Positions 37,126-48,989 are shown, numbered from the stretch's first letter. The stretch is 64,000 bases of DNA from Labia minor (GCA_963082975.1 OY720349.1:43071962-43135961); one strand, 5' to 3'. Made by a program: numbers and translations. The notes: generated by a model from the letters alone, not told the origin.

Positions 37126-38170
37126 AATTGCTTAATAAAATTTCTAAATTTTAATGAATTATCGTAAAAATATTTTTTACTTTAATAGGAAAGCAATTAA
37201 AATAAAACCATGCCTAATTAGAAGATAAATTCCAATACAAAACTTTATATCAAGATGAGAAGATAAAAAAAAATTAATTTGTTATTTCATTCACATTTTT
37301 TTTTCTATTAAAATCTTTTAAAGATGTTAATTAAGATTCCTGAATAGGTAGGTAATTTTTACTCTACTTGAGTTTGACTTCTTAAACGAATGAAAAGTAC
37401 GATGGTTCTTATTTGAAATTTAGATATGAATAAAGAAAAAATATACTTTGTTGATTAAGTAGAAAAAAAAAATGAAAATAAAAACAAGCAAAGATTATTA
37501 AGAGCTTCTTATTTTTTTTTATTATTAAAATAAACATCGGATGTAAATTAAAGTGATTTTTTTTTCATTTGTTTAAATAAACTTTTTTTTAAAGTTTTTT
37601 TTTTATTTTTTACTTTTTTTTAGAAATATTGCATCTTGCTAATAATAAGTGATTATCTCAATTTCGTTACTTTCATATTTGGAATACAATTGGAATAAAA
37701 AAATCGAGTATTAATATATCAAAAAATAGCAACACACACTATAAGGATTGAAAAATTTAAAATTATTATTTGACTTTTAAGGTTATATATTATTACTAAT
37801 TTATTTTGATGATCCAGGGATTTAATATCTAAACATGAATAATTCCTAAATACAAATCTCAATTTCTTGTACAGCAATAAAATTAAATATTTCCTTAAAT
37901 AGTTATTAAAATATGAACATCTCAGTCCTATTTAATAAAAATATTATATAAGCTACAAATCGAGGAATTTATTATAAAAATATATGTAGAAACTTTATTT
38001 ACATTAGTTATTAAGTTATAGTTTATGAATCGTGAAATGAATTATAATTAATTAATAGTTGAAAATATTTTAAAAAATATATTTTAAGAAAGTTTACTAA
38101 TTCATTTGTGTTATTAATAATTTAATTTAATTTATCTATATTCTTTATTAAAAAAAATTTAAGTAAAAAA
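37126..38170. other. AT-rich intron segment
   Basis: Homopolymer-rich with no recognisable repeat or gene. Confidence 0.55.
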
Positions 38171-38764
38171 GTTGACCAGTGGCTAGGTCCGAACCGACCG
38201 ACGGTTTGAAGTAAATTAATTTCCAGCTACAGAAACAATTTCAAATAATTTTAATTTAATGAAAAACAGATATGGATATAACATAAATATTTTTAATTTT
38301 ATTTATAATATATATGTAAGACCAGGCTGTGACGTCATGAATGGCTGGATGACGTCATATAATTTTAAATTAAGAAAAAACTAGTAAAGATGATTTTTCT
38401 CAAGGATAAAACCAATACAAAGTGCATGATTCGTAGTGATATCTAAAAAATCTCCTCATGTGAAATTTGGTGTGAAAATATCCCTTCCCTTCCTATCGTC
38501 GATCGCTAATAATACCACTTCTGGTTACCGGATTTGCACCAAAAGTTGATCCATTCATCATACTGATGCATTAAGTAAATATAGCAAATTTCATCAAAAT
38601 CCGTTGAGCCGTTCAAGCTGTACACATCTATACGGACGGACACACATCATGCTAAAAATACTTCTTTCTGTTAAGAAAATGCATGATTCGTGGAATTATG
38701 AAAAAATCTCCACATGTGAAATTTGGTGTGAAAACAATACGTCCCTTACTATCGTCGGTCGGTA
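38171..38764 (-). mobile_element. Family P (HINE-like) repeat, tandem copy 1
   Basis: 594 bp on the minus strand. It begins GTTGACCAGTGGCTAGGTCC (3' hairpin, one arm diverged) and CGAACCGACCGACGG. A CRE-like palindromic word TGACGTCA occurs twice (near 38331 and 38351). A GACGGACACAC microsatellite remnant lies at about 38633-38645. It ends ACTATCGTCGGTCGGTA. It lies 706 bp from, and in the same orientation as, the next copy. Confidence 0.85.
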
Positions 38765-38876
38765 ATAAAAATATATTTATAAAATTTAAAAATAAATCTT
38801 ATTTTGTTAATTACATATAATAATTTCCTATCAGTACATTATAAATATTGAAAATAAATAAAAAAAAAAAAAATAA

Positions 38877-39507
38877 GTTGACCTGTAGCCAGATCCGAAC
38901 CGACCGACGGTTTGAAGTAAATTAATTTTCAGCTACAGAAACAATTTCAAATAATTTTAATATATCTATTAATGTAATAAAAAACAGATATGAATATAAC
39001 ATAAATATTTTTAATTTTATTTTATTTATAATATATATGTAAGACCAGGCTGTGACGTCATGAATGGCTGGATGACGTCATATAATTTTAAATCAAGAAA
39101 AAACTAATAAATATGATTTTCCCGAGGATAAAACCAATACAAAGTGCATGATTCGTGGTGTTATATAAAAAAATCTCCTCCTGTGAAATTTGGTGTGAAA
39201 ATAACCCTTCCCTTCCTATCGTCGATCGCTAATACTACCACTTCAGGTTTCCGGATATACACCAAAAGTTGATCAATTCATCCCACTGATGCATTAAGTA
39301 AATATACCAAATTTCATCAAAATCGGTTGAGCCGTTCAGGCTGTACACATCTATACGGACGGACAGACGGACAGACGGACAGACAGACATCATGCTAAAA
39401 ATACTTTTTTCTGTTTAGAAAATGCATGATTCGTGGAGATATGTAAAAATCTCCACATGTGAAATTTGGTGTGAAAACAATACCTCCCTTACTATCGTCG
39501 GTCGGTA
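38877..39507 (-). mobile_element. Family P (HINE-like) repeat, tandem copy 2
   Basis: 631 bp with the same order of parts as the preceding copy. The GGAC/AGAC microsatellite is well developed (ACGGACGGACAGACGGACAG, 39355-39391). The hairpin region reads GACCTGTAGCCAGATC. It ends ACTATCGTCGGTCGGTA at 39507. Confidence 0.86.
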
Positions 39508-40786
39508 AAAAAATGTAAAAGTCCTTAGCGTTAGCAACCATTTTACTCTTCTATCCTAATTTCTAATTCCCTTAAAGAAGTTTTTTTCTCTTGCCCACTT
39601 TAAAAATTCCATTTATTTTTAATAATTTCATTAAAATTTCTAAAAATATATATAATAATCAAATTAAAATAATTACATTGTTTTTTAAAATAATTAAAAA
39701 ATAAACAAATAAATAAATACATAAATTAACTTTGGTTCTTTTTTCAACAATAGTAAAGTGAATTGATGTAAATCGATTGTAGGACAATATTTATGGGCAT
39801 GAGTATCTTTTCGACAATTTCATTAAAAGGAAGAATTTTACAAAAAAAAAAAAAAAAAAAAATAGAGCAATGGATATGGTTGGTATGGATGATCCGTTTG
39901 GCACTCTCTCTCTCTCGGGTACTCTGAATTAAGTGCCGGAACTCTGTTCGCACATCAGATTCAATCTGCATATGTTGAATTCACCTTTGGAACCTGACGG
40001 TAATAAATTACCCGGCTTAACACAAACGCCTTAGTAACCTGTCTTGGGCATAGTGCTGTGAAATCGCGCTACCCCAACGGCATTTAACCTTTTCAAATGA
40101 ATAACAAAGTGAACAACACACAATGGAGGATTCGATTTCAGTTTAATATCATAATTGAATCCGTTTACTTATTCAAAATGAATTCACATCCATTAGAGAA
40201 TAGATCTTAAAGTTCTATATCGATCGATGGAAAATAAATAAATAAATAAATCAAGCTTTATTTACAATACAATTTCTTTAGAAAACATTTAACATTGTAA
40301 ACAATATTACATACAAAAGAGTAGAAAGAATTAATTATTTCAATTAAACAAATGTTAGATAAAAAGGATTTTTTTTAATCTATTTGAAAATAATAAAAAA
40401 AATATATGAATTATTTATATTATTAAATTAATTCAATTTTTTTTTTAAATTATTGTCACAATATAAAATACAGTTTATTCATGTGAAGGATTCTCTTTTT
40501 AAAATTGATAAATATACATATTTTTTGTAGATTTAACCTGAAATTTTTCAGAGCCTTTCGTTCATTTCTGATAATTTAATTTAATTATTAATTATTAATA
40601 TATTTTAAGTGAAAAAATGATTTATTGATTATATAAAAATTAAAATATGATTTTTTAGACAAATGATATCTATAAAGATATTATTTTAATTAATTTTTTT
40701 TTCTTTTTTAAAATTGGTTAGATTTTTTAAATTTAATTAAATTCAAATGATTATATTCTATATAGAGTAAGTATATTAGTTTTTAA

Positions 40787-40825
<39 letters not shown>

Positions 40826-41614
40826 AAAATATATATATTTAACGCTTTGTGCTTATATGGAATACAATTAATAAATTTGAAATTAGAAAAAAAAAATAAT
40901 TTAAATAAATTTTATACATTTAAACATAAACAAAATAATTATCAAAAAGTTTATTTTTTATTTAATACGTTTAATAACTTTTGTAATTTTAATAAAGAAT
41001 AATATTATTATATAATATTATTTGATATAAATTAAAAGATTTAAAATGATAGAATTTGTTTAAGTTTTCATATTAACAATCCATTAAATGTAAATTAAAT
41101 ATAAACTTTTGAAGATCAACTTGCCATTCAAATCAGAAAAATGAGTTTAATTATAATACTTTAAAATTTGTATATTTAATTATAATATTAAAAAATATAG
41201 ATATTAATCGAGAATATTTATAATTAATATTGATAAATTTATAAAAAATTTAATTTTAATAGTACCTATATATTATTATATACGTAGTTTGGTATAATTT
41301 TAAATTTTTCTATAAAAATTTTGAAATTAGGTCATGTAACTTGGATAAGTAAATATATTGGACTGGGAGAAAACTTAACTTTTTTCTAATCTTAGGAGAA
41401 AATCAATGAAAATTAAGGCCAAATCGGACATTAGATTAAATCTAATCTCACTAACAGCATTCAATATTTCTGCACACACATTATTACAACTCACAATCTG
41501 TTTAAATTAAATTATATTTAAATAAAAAAATAAATATTAGATTATCTTTAAATTTTGTTTGATTGTGGAGAGTCCAAATGAGTTAAAAAAAGTTGATTTT
41601 AATTTTATAAATCA
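39508..41614. other. Intron B-C segment
   Basis: (GA)n at 40789-40822. A GC-balanced unique patch lies at 39955-40110 (ACCTGACGGTAATAAATTAC, TGAAATCGCGCTACC). The remainder is AT-rich. Confidence 0.5.
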
Positions 41615-41714
41615 AATAAATTAAAACCGATTACATACACGCTTGCAACCAAATAATACGTATTACTTCGGGGATTCGCATTACTTAGAACTCCTGACTA
41701 GGTGCGGAGCAACT
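41615..41714 (+). mobile_element. Decayed Helitron 3' end
   Basis: Diverged match to the Helitron 3' region: TTACATACACGCTTGCAACC for TTACATACAGACTTTCAACC, then GTGCGGAGCAACTAG and T at 41715. The hairpin has been lost. The Helitron assignment rests on alignment to 27361-27462. Confidence 0.55.
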
Positions 41715-41725
41715 AGTTAATAATA

Positions 41726-41885
41726 AAATTAAAAGTTTAAAGGTAAGTTATCATTAACAACACCCGGTTTTTTGTTTCAAAATAAATTTTTATTCAACAT
41801 TATGATCATTTCGACAGTAAAGTCATTGAAACAAAAAACCTAGTGTTATTACTAACAACTTACCTTTAAGATTTTAATTTTATTT
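41726..41885. repeat. Inverted repeat, arms about 60 bp
   Basis: Arms 41726-41790 and 41822-41885 are near reverse complements (AAAGGTAAGTTATCATTAAC / GTTACTAACAACTTACCTTT), separated by about 30 bp. It could be a foldback element or a tiny MITE. No clear target duplication was found. Confidence 0.7.
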
Positions 41886-42965
41886 TTAATTTTAAATTAT
41901 ATTTATAAATTGAAAGTTGTTATAAAAGGGAAATTTGTTTTCAGGTTATATTTAAAAATAATACAATGTTTCAACGAGAGGTTTCAGTCCAATCTTTAAA
42001 TCTAATTTAATATTAGTATATTTAATAATTTTATATGTACAATTTTTAATATTACATTTAATTAGGATGATCGATTTTAATGTTAGTTTTCTCTTTTTCA
42101 CAAGCACACAGGCAAATTAATTTATTATTTCAATTATTGGATGGGTTTCATTCAGAATCTTCAATTGAAACCATTTTTTATATATTATATTTGATATCCA
42201 TTTGAAATAATTGAATTATATATATCCCTATATAGTCAGATTAATAATATATTAATTATTTAAACCCTTTAATTTAATCAAATTCTATGTAGGTATACCT
42301 ACAACAAATAAATAGATTATATGTTATACTAACGTGGTAATTAATAATAATCATATATGAATAGAATTATGAACCAAATTCTTGTTAGAGTGGTTGAGTG
42401 AGTATATATCTATTTAATCAATAATTATCAAAGAATCATTCTAAGTGAATTATTGTATTGACCACATCCCCTAAATAAAACCATTATTAGCATTATAATG
42501 TATCATAATGAAAATAACAAATAAGCCCTTTTGAAAATATAATACATTACATGTAAATATATTAATACAATGGCGTTAATCTATTGCATTATTTATTTTT
42601 ATGTTCAGTTCAATCTTTATAATAGAAAATATTATTTCATAGTTTTGGACCATTCAACAGATCAGAATATCATCGATATTGATTGTATTCTTGCGCCTGC
42701 GGCTGAGTGCTCAATTACGTTTCCTATACAACTATACTATATAACTACGGAAATCTGATAATATAATTAATTAAAACTGTTAAAAAAGACGAGAGTTAAA
42801 TTAAATGATTAATTAAATTAATAGTTCTATGATAATACTTAAAAACAATAGAATATTAAGGAAATATAACATTCCCTTAATTAATAAAAACATTTATTAT
42901 TAACATAAAGCTATTTATATCAAATATTATAATAAATAATTATCAGGAGACTTTTCTTTCTAGAA
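41886..42965. other. AT-rich intron segment
   Basis: No feature recognised. An open frame at 42570-42758 is AT-rich and has no recognisable domain. Confidence 0.5.
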
Positions 42966-43756
42966 CAGGGTTCCCCAACTTGTTTTTTTACATGAACCCC
43001 TTTTATAGTATTATGAGCATTTAATAGAGTATATTTTTAACAATTTTACAACAAAGTAAACATTTTTTTATCGTCCGACGATAGTAAGGGAGGTATTGTT
43101 TTCACACCAAATTTCACATGATTTTTACATATCTCCACGAATCATGCATTTTCTTAACAGAAAAAGGTATTTTTAGCATGATGTCTGTCCGTCCGTCCGT
43201 ATAGATGTGTACAGCCTGATTTTGATGAAATTTGGTATATTTACTTAATGCATCAGTATGATGAATTGATCAACTTTTGGTGCAAATCCGGAAACCGGAA
43301 GTGGTAGTATTAGCGATCGACGATAGGAAGGGATGGATTATTTTCACACCAAATTTCACATGAGGAGATTTTTTTATCACCACGAATCATGCACTTTGTA
43401 TTGGTTTTATCTTCGAGAAAAATCATATTTATTAGTTTTTTCTTAATTTAAAATTATATGACGTCATCCAGCCATTCATGACGTCACAGCCTGGTCTTAC
43501 TTATACACCTATCCCCCGATTTACACAGTAGATACATTCCTGAGAAAAACGTGTAAATCGAAAATTAAAAATTTTCAAGTCAAAACCGTGTAAATCGAAA
43601 AGCTTGCAGAAAATGCATAATTTTGCTATTTAACAGTTGTGATTTTTTTCAATATTTTGACAGGTTAAAATATGTAATATATTACGGAAACACTGTTTTT
43701 TATTTAATTACAATACATTAAACAGAAGAACAAAAAATAAAACCAAAGGTGTTTTA

Positions 43757-43969
43757 TTATCCTTCATGACTATCAGAAATTACTCTCATTCTTTTTTTCG
43801 GAATCGAAGGTTGGAATTCACTTTCATCACTCGAAGTTATTTGTGCCGATTCGATGTTTGAAGCAGAAATATTTACATTCTGAGAGGTAGTAATAAAATC
43901 GGTTATTAACAATTGTGCCCATACTCGTGGTATTGCCAGATGCAACACTCTTTCTAATTGTGTTTTCAT
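43757..43969 (-). pseudogene. Tigger-like transposase C-terminal remnant
   Basis: A 70-codon frame ending SDESEFQPSIPKKRMRVISD plus four residues, an acidic and Ser-rich tail with a short basic patch of the kind found at the C-terminus of Tigger transposases. Its first residues overlap, in another frame, the N-terminal fragment at 43970-44112. The internal deletion therefore fused the two ends out of frame. Non-functional. Confidence 0.65.
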
Positions 43970-44112
43970 TTGTTCTAATAGTTCTTATTGTAGCTTCGTT
44001 CATGCTATATGATTTTGCAACATCTACTACTCTATCTCCCTATCGTAAGCGATCCAAAATTTCGATTTTAGTTTCTAAAGAAATAATTTTTGTTTTAACT
44101 TCTTTCGACATT
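43970..44112 (-). pseudogene. Tigger-like transposase N-terminal (CENP-B HTH) remnant
   Basis: Minus-strand reading starts MSKEVKTKIISLETKIEILD, then a stop, then GDRVVDVAKSYSMNEATIRT and NENTIRKSVAS. This is the psq/CENP-B-like helix-turn-helix that opens pogo/Tigger transposases. An in-frame stop follows the first helix (after DRLR). This domain in intact relatives binds the element ends. Confidence 0.8.
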
Positions 44113-45215
44113 ATAAGCCTATAATTTTTTTTAATTTATTTTAATTTATAATAATCTAAATTATGCACTCACTTGTAAATTACGAAAATGGAAAATTAAA
44201 TCTTTCTGAAACTGTGAAACTTTCACTCAAATACAATTTTCCGTAGATAAAACTTTAATTTTATGCGAAGAAATACAGACACAGTGTGCATCTGCAGCAA
44301 GTCAGCACATAAGTTCGGGATTTTCCGTGAGATGTGTACACAGCACACGTGTTCAAACACAGTAGCATTTAGTAGAGTGCAGTAAAAACAAAAAAAAAAC
44401 TTATTTGGAAAACCGTGTAAAAGCGAAAACGTGTAAAACAAGTACCGTGTAAATCGGGGGATATTATTATATTATAAATAAAATAAAATTAAAAATATTT
44501 ATGTTCTATCCATATCTGTTTTTTATTACATTAATAGATATATTAAAATTATTTGAAATTGTTTCTGTAGCTGGAAATTAATTTACTTCAAACCGTCGGT
44601 CGGTTCGGACCTGGCCACAGGTCAACTTATTTTTTACATTAATCCTAGTAGAGGTAATATCATATAAATTATAAATTTTATAAATTAATAATTTCATAAA
44701 TGATTAATAGGAATTCCTAATTGAAAAAATTAATGTGACGGTTGCTAATATTTTTGATATCAGATTTAAATTTTGATTAATAATAAATTTCATAACTTTT
44801 GCATTCACGATAATATAGCTAATAAATATTATCAAATATTTTATTATATAAAAATTATTGGAAAATAATAATTTACAAAAAAATTAACCCAATCAAAAAA
44901 AAAAAATATTTAATTTAAATGGTATTTTATTTAGATTAAAAATTTAAAACAAAAATTCCAATGAAAAATTCCTTAAAAAATATTTTAAAATAGTACAATT
45001 TTTTACCTATTGTATATATATATATAGATTTATATATCTAAAAGTGTAATATAACTTTAATATATAATACGACTCCGTTGACAAAAATTCTTTACTTTTT
45101 TTTATTGGTAATTGAAAGAGGAAAATTTCGTCATCAAGTTCGCTCGACCCTATTCAAAGCTCCATAGACCCCTAAAGGGTCCACCTGGATTCCGTTGGCA
45201 ATCCCTGTTCTAGAA

Positions 45216-46020
45216 GGTAAATACTTTTATGGATCTTACCTTCCTATTCTCTGAGTATTTTTCCAATATAAACATTAACTCTATTTTTCAAGCAGTAAAA
45301 ATCTTTACCAATTTTTTTTTCTCTCCCTTGCCCAATCGGAAACAAAGTTCATTTCAGCCATCCTACGTATTTATACATTATAATATATATTAATAAAATT
45401 GTTTAAAAAAAAATAATGAAAAATAAATACTATAGTACACTTTTGACATCTCCTAAAACCAATTGATATCAATAACATACATATTTTAAAATATTTCTGA
45501 TAAGTAGCACTGTCGGAAGAACAATCTTTGGTTGTTTTTAAAATCGATCAATTCTTAATTTATGAAATCCACATCCCAAAAGAATGTGATTGACATCACA
45601 CAGTGAGATCGTGCCACAGAAATGAAATGGATTGTCACCAATACGATTGAGGTATTCAGGTGAAGAAGACCAAGCCGTAACTGACATTGAATCCTTCCAA
45701 ACCATGGTTGCTGTTTAGCTATTTAGGGTAAATCTTGAATAAACCCTGTCCATAAAGCGTAAAATGTGAAAAATGTTCTTAGTTCGTTGGTGTTGGCATT
45801 CTTAGTACAATTTTTTTTATTTAGGAAGGGGGAACCATCAATTATTGTTTTTTAATGCATAATTGTCCAGTTTTTTGTTTCCCATGATCTCACAGTGACA
45901 AAAAATAACTTCTTCCCCTATTAATTTTTGTTTATTAATTGAATTAAAAAAAAAAATATTACAAAAGAAACAACAAGAATAATAAAAAAGAAAAAAGTTA
46001 AGTTAATATATATCTATATA
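45216..46020. other. Intron B-C segment containing a LINE scrap
   Basis: AT-rich except for the LINE C-terminal scrap at 45540-45665 and flanking sequence up to about 45790. Confidence 0.5.
45540..45665 (-). pseudogene. LINE C-terminal zinc-knuckle scrap
   Basis: About 40 uninterrupted minus-strand codons include YLNRIGDNPFHFCG and CDVNHILLGCGFHKL. The spacing C-G-x5-C-x3-N-H-x4-G-C fits the C-terminal CCHC-like motif of Jockey/CR1-type LINE polymerases (usual form: RIGL.DSP.C.CG...NHIL..C). Upstream on the same strand, QLRLGLLHLN appears in another frame, so at least one frameshift is present. It is a different LINE from the one at 35876, which lacks this motif. Confidence 0.6.
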
Positions 46021-46479
46021 CGAGGGTGGTCTGAAAAGTTTCCGACCTGACCAAGAAAAACGATGTTTTTCAATTTTTTTTTGCTATATTTTTCAACATA
46101 ATCTCTATCAACACTGATACATTTCTCATAACGGTGTTCTAATTAATTTAATTAATTAATAAATTAACTAAATTTGATTTAAATTTAAGTCTCATCAACA
46201 GTTATGAATCGACGCAAAAATTCGTTTGGATTACGCCTACAGCGCCAAATTGTCGTTAGAAATGGTTTTTTGAAGCAATTTTTGGTCTAACGTTAGGAAA
46301 TGCGGCACCCACGTTGCACATAGCTTTCCATATTAAAATGGTTTTGCAAAATATTTTGCACACGTTCAGCTGACATCGTACAGGTCTCAATTATTTTGAA
46401 TTTTGAAAAATAAAACAAAAAAAAAATTGAAAAACATCGTTTTTCTTCGTCAGGTCGGAAACTTTTCAGACCACCCTCG
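46021..46479 (-). mobile_element. Internally deleted mariner (family M), copy 3
   Basis: 459 bp with sharp ends CGAGGGTGGTCTGAAAAGTT / ...CTTTTCAGACCACCCTCG and TA on both sides (46019-46020, 46480-46481). The minus strand has MSAERVQNILQNHFNMES, the typical mariner second helix, then the AATT linker and the GDYVEK C-terminus. This is the best-preserved copy of the family in the window. Confidence 0.9.
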
Positions 46480-48198
46480 TATATACTATAAATAAAATAA
46501 ATATAATAAATAAATATAATATCCAAATATCTAATTTATAAAATAAGCAAATCCAAAATATATACTAATGGAGGAGAGAAACATTCACCTCAAAGGTTAA
46601 TAATATTTTTTTGAAAAATTATAAAGAATTAAAAATTGAAATTTTAAAGTCAAATCAAAATAATCCCTTACTTTATTTGAAGTTATTTATTTATTATTAT
46701 TATTAATATTTTTATATCAATAGGTGTATTTAAAAAATTGCCTATATTAATTAATAATTTAATTTCATGTGAAGTGTATAAAGAAGAAAAAATTAAACGT
46801 AAAATATTTAGATACTATAATGAATCATTGATTTGAAATTCCCAAAATAGTATTTGACAGATCCATCGATCCCTTTGGGTGGATAATCAGCCGTTGTTAC
46901 CCTTCAAAATTAAATTAACCGGGAGGAGGTAAATATTGATTTATCCTATGGTATGTTCTGCTTCTCTTTAAATAGATACTATCTCAACCACTTATCCAAT
47001 TTATCTTATTAATTATTATTTTTCTGTTTTTGTTTATAAATTAATTCCACAATCCCAAAATAAGAATATGATAATAATAATAATAATAATAACTAATATA
47101 TACTTTATATAACTTAAATACACATTTTAAATTTAGATTTTAAAATATTTAATTAATTATAATTTATGATTAATTGAGTAATAATTCAACCAAAAATGAT
47201 TAAAAAAATAGTACATTATAGATATTTCTATTTCTGTAGAGATAATAATTAAAGTTTTGATATAATTAAAATTTTGAATAAACTCCCTAAATGAAATCAA
47301 ACGGTTAATTGTATATTGTTTTCATATATTAAAGGATAATTAATTATAAAGAGATCAGATAATTATTAATTAATTAAAAAAATAAATGAAAATAAAAATA
47401 AATTAAAAACTTCCAAGTTTATTCACTTGAATTAATCCACTTAACAAAAATTAATAAAATTAATCATTAAATAAGAATAGACATTATTTTATTTTATTTT
47501 TTATAAATTTTCCGAATTCCTAATAAAATATTATATTTATTAATAAGTTAAGTTTAATACTTTAAACATATTGTTTTCAAAAAATAAAAATTAAAATTTG
47601 AAAAAAAATAATTTTACTTATAATCTATTTAAAAAAAAACAAGAAAAAAAATGATTTTATTTTTTCTCCGAGTTAAAATGATTTTCAACAAAATTTCATT
47701 AATATGATTTATCGCGTTTAATAAAGATCCCCGGTTGGCACATTGTGGGGGTTTTTAGAGTACAAGAACATGGCGACCGGAAGCAAAAAGCAAGAAAATA
47801 GAAATATAGGATTAGAAAGGCGAGGCGTGGCGCCCTAACGGAGTTAACACTAAGGAGCTGACTGGGCGAAGGATGAAGGGAATCAAGTGAAGGAATGAGA
47901 ACGAATGGGATTGAAAGTGTTACGAGAATTATACCGGATAAGAGAAAAAGAAACGAACTCACTGATAGATATATAGGAGGAAATAATTCAAATGAACATC
48001 CAACACAAGTTCTGCTTGTGCTAAGCAAAAAGAGATATATAGGTATATTCCAATTATATTATACTATATATTTATTTTCTTCTAATGTAAATTTTATTTA
48101 ATTTTATATAATTATAAAAAAACTTATGCTTATTAAATATGTATAATTAATTATATAATAAATAATATGAAATATGAAAATAGTCTTTTTGTTGTTAA
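46480..48198. other. Intron B-C segment
   Basis: AT-rich with (TAA)n at 47070-47092. 47715-48010 is a GC-balanced island with open frames on both strands, including a Lys/Arg-rich + frame at 47895-48101 containing IIPDKRKRNELTDR. No known domain is recognised and no splice sites frame it. Confidence 0.45.
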
Positions 48199-48443
48199 CA
48201 CACTATGGGCGGGTATTTGTACCCGTTGCGGGGACTGCCACTTATAAGCGGGGGGGGGGGGGGTATTTATACCCGTTGCCACTTATATGAGGGATATATA
48301 TTAGTTATCGTTTAAAATAAGTAATTTTAAATGACACAAGGGAAAATATATATTATATAAGTGGCAACGGGTATAAATACCCGCCCCGCTTATAAGTGGC
48401 AGTCCCCGCAACGGGTACAAATACCCGCCCCGCTCATAGTGTA
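48199..48443. mobile_element. piggyBac-type MITE with very long inverted repeats
   Basis: 245 bp between TTAA sites (48195-48198, 48444-48447), the signature target of piggyBac elements. Ends CACACTATGGGCGGG / ...CCCGCTCATAGTGTA. The two arms, about 100 bp each, are nearly exact reverse complements around a 50-bp AT-rich loop. CCCGTTGCGGGGACTGCCAC occurs in one arm and its complement in the other. One arm has a run of 14-16 G at 48250-48264 where the other has only four C. Non-coding. Confidence 0.85.
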
Positions 48444-48623
48444 TTAATATTGTTATATTTTGGAAGGAGAAACTATTATTAATATTTCAAATATTATATA
48501 TAAATTGGTTTAATTAATATTTCATTAAAATTAATAATAAATAATATTTTTATTTAAAAAAAATCATTTTTATAATATAATTGGATTTTGAAGTGTGTAA
48601 TGTAATTTATTGTATGATAACTA

Positions 48624-48796
48624 TCTATATATTTAATACGATAGTGTCCGTCTGTACGCAAAAAACTCCAGAGCCTAAACTACAAGGAGTAAGGTAACCA
48701 AATTTTTCTGAGGTGAAGGGTACCTCAAATGATGAAAAATAAAAAAGAAATTAGAATCTTAGGTAACTCCTGAGCTGAGCTGCGGGTGTTTCATTT
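48624..48796 (+). mobile_element. Second Helitron 5' end fragment
   Basis: Starts A|TCTATATATTTAATACGAT and continues GTGTCCGTCTGTACGCAAAA, GGGTACCTCAAATGATG, an arrangement common at Helitron 5' ends. It stops where the Helitron at 48797 begins, so it is probably an older truncated element. Confidence 0.5.
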
Positions 48797-48866
48797 TCCA
48801 GAAATATATATAAAGGAGAGTGTTTGTATGCATGTAATTTGTTTACTTTTTTGCTGTCATAGAAAC

Positions 48867-48911
<45 letters not shown>

Positions 48912-48989
48912 GAACCTCTCTCTCTCCCTCTATTTAAAATTTTAAAAAATAGAGTGTTCTAGCCAAATTAAGAAATTTAAATTCCTTAT

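Larger units (their letters stand above)
43512..44461 (-). mobile_element. Deleted Tigger/pogo-like transposon
   Basis: 950 bp, ends TCCCCCGATTTACAC / ...GTGTAAATCGGGGGA, flanked by TA (43510-43511, 44462-44463). Several subterminal CCGTGTAAATCG-type words occur near the ends (43585-43600, 44410-44450). The minus strand keeps the N-terminal CENP-B-type DNA-binding start and the extreme C-terminus of the transposase. The DDE core is missing. Confidence 0.87.
43070..44630 (+). mobile_element. Family P (HINE-like) repeat carrying a Tigger-like insertion
   Basis: The 5' end is slightly decayed (TCGTCCGACGATAGTAAGGG), with a GTCCGTCCGTCCGT microsatellite at about 43185-43200. TGACGTCAT-type words occur near 43461 and 43479. 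The 3' part is AAACCGTCGGTCGGTTC followed by a perfect hairpin GACCTG-GCCA-CAGGTC (44608-44623) and AACTTAT. The Tigger-like element is inserted at TA in the AT-rich stretch near 43511. Confidence 0.87.
42966..45207. mobile_element. hAT-type element split by a nested P/Tigger insertion
   Basis: Ends CAGGGTTCCCCAACTTG / ...TTGGCAATCCCTG, flanked by a perfect 8-bp duplication TTCTAGAA (42958-42965, 45208-45215). Near the ends it has ACCCCTTTTATAG / GACCCCTAAAGGGTCC, resembling other animal hAT non-autonomous elements. About 1.56 kb of its 2,242-bp span is a younger P element (43070-44630), itself interrupted by a Tigger-like element. Without these the element is about 680 bp and non-coding. Confidence 0.83.
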
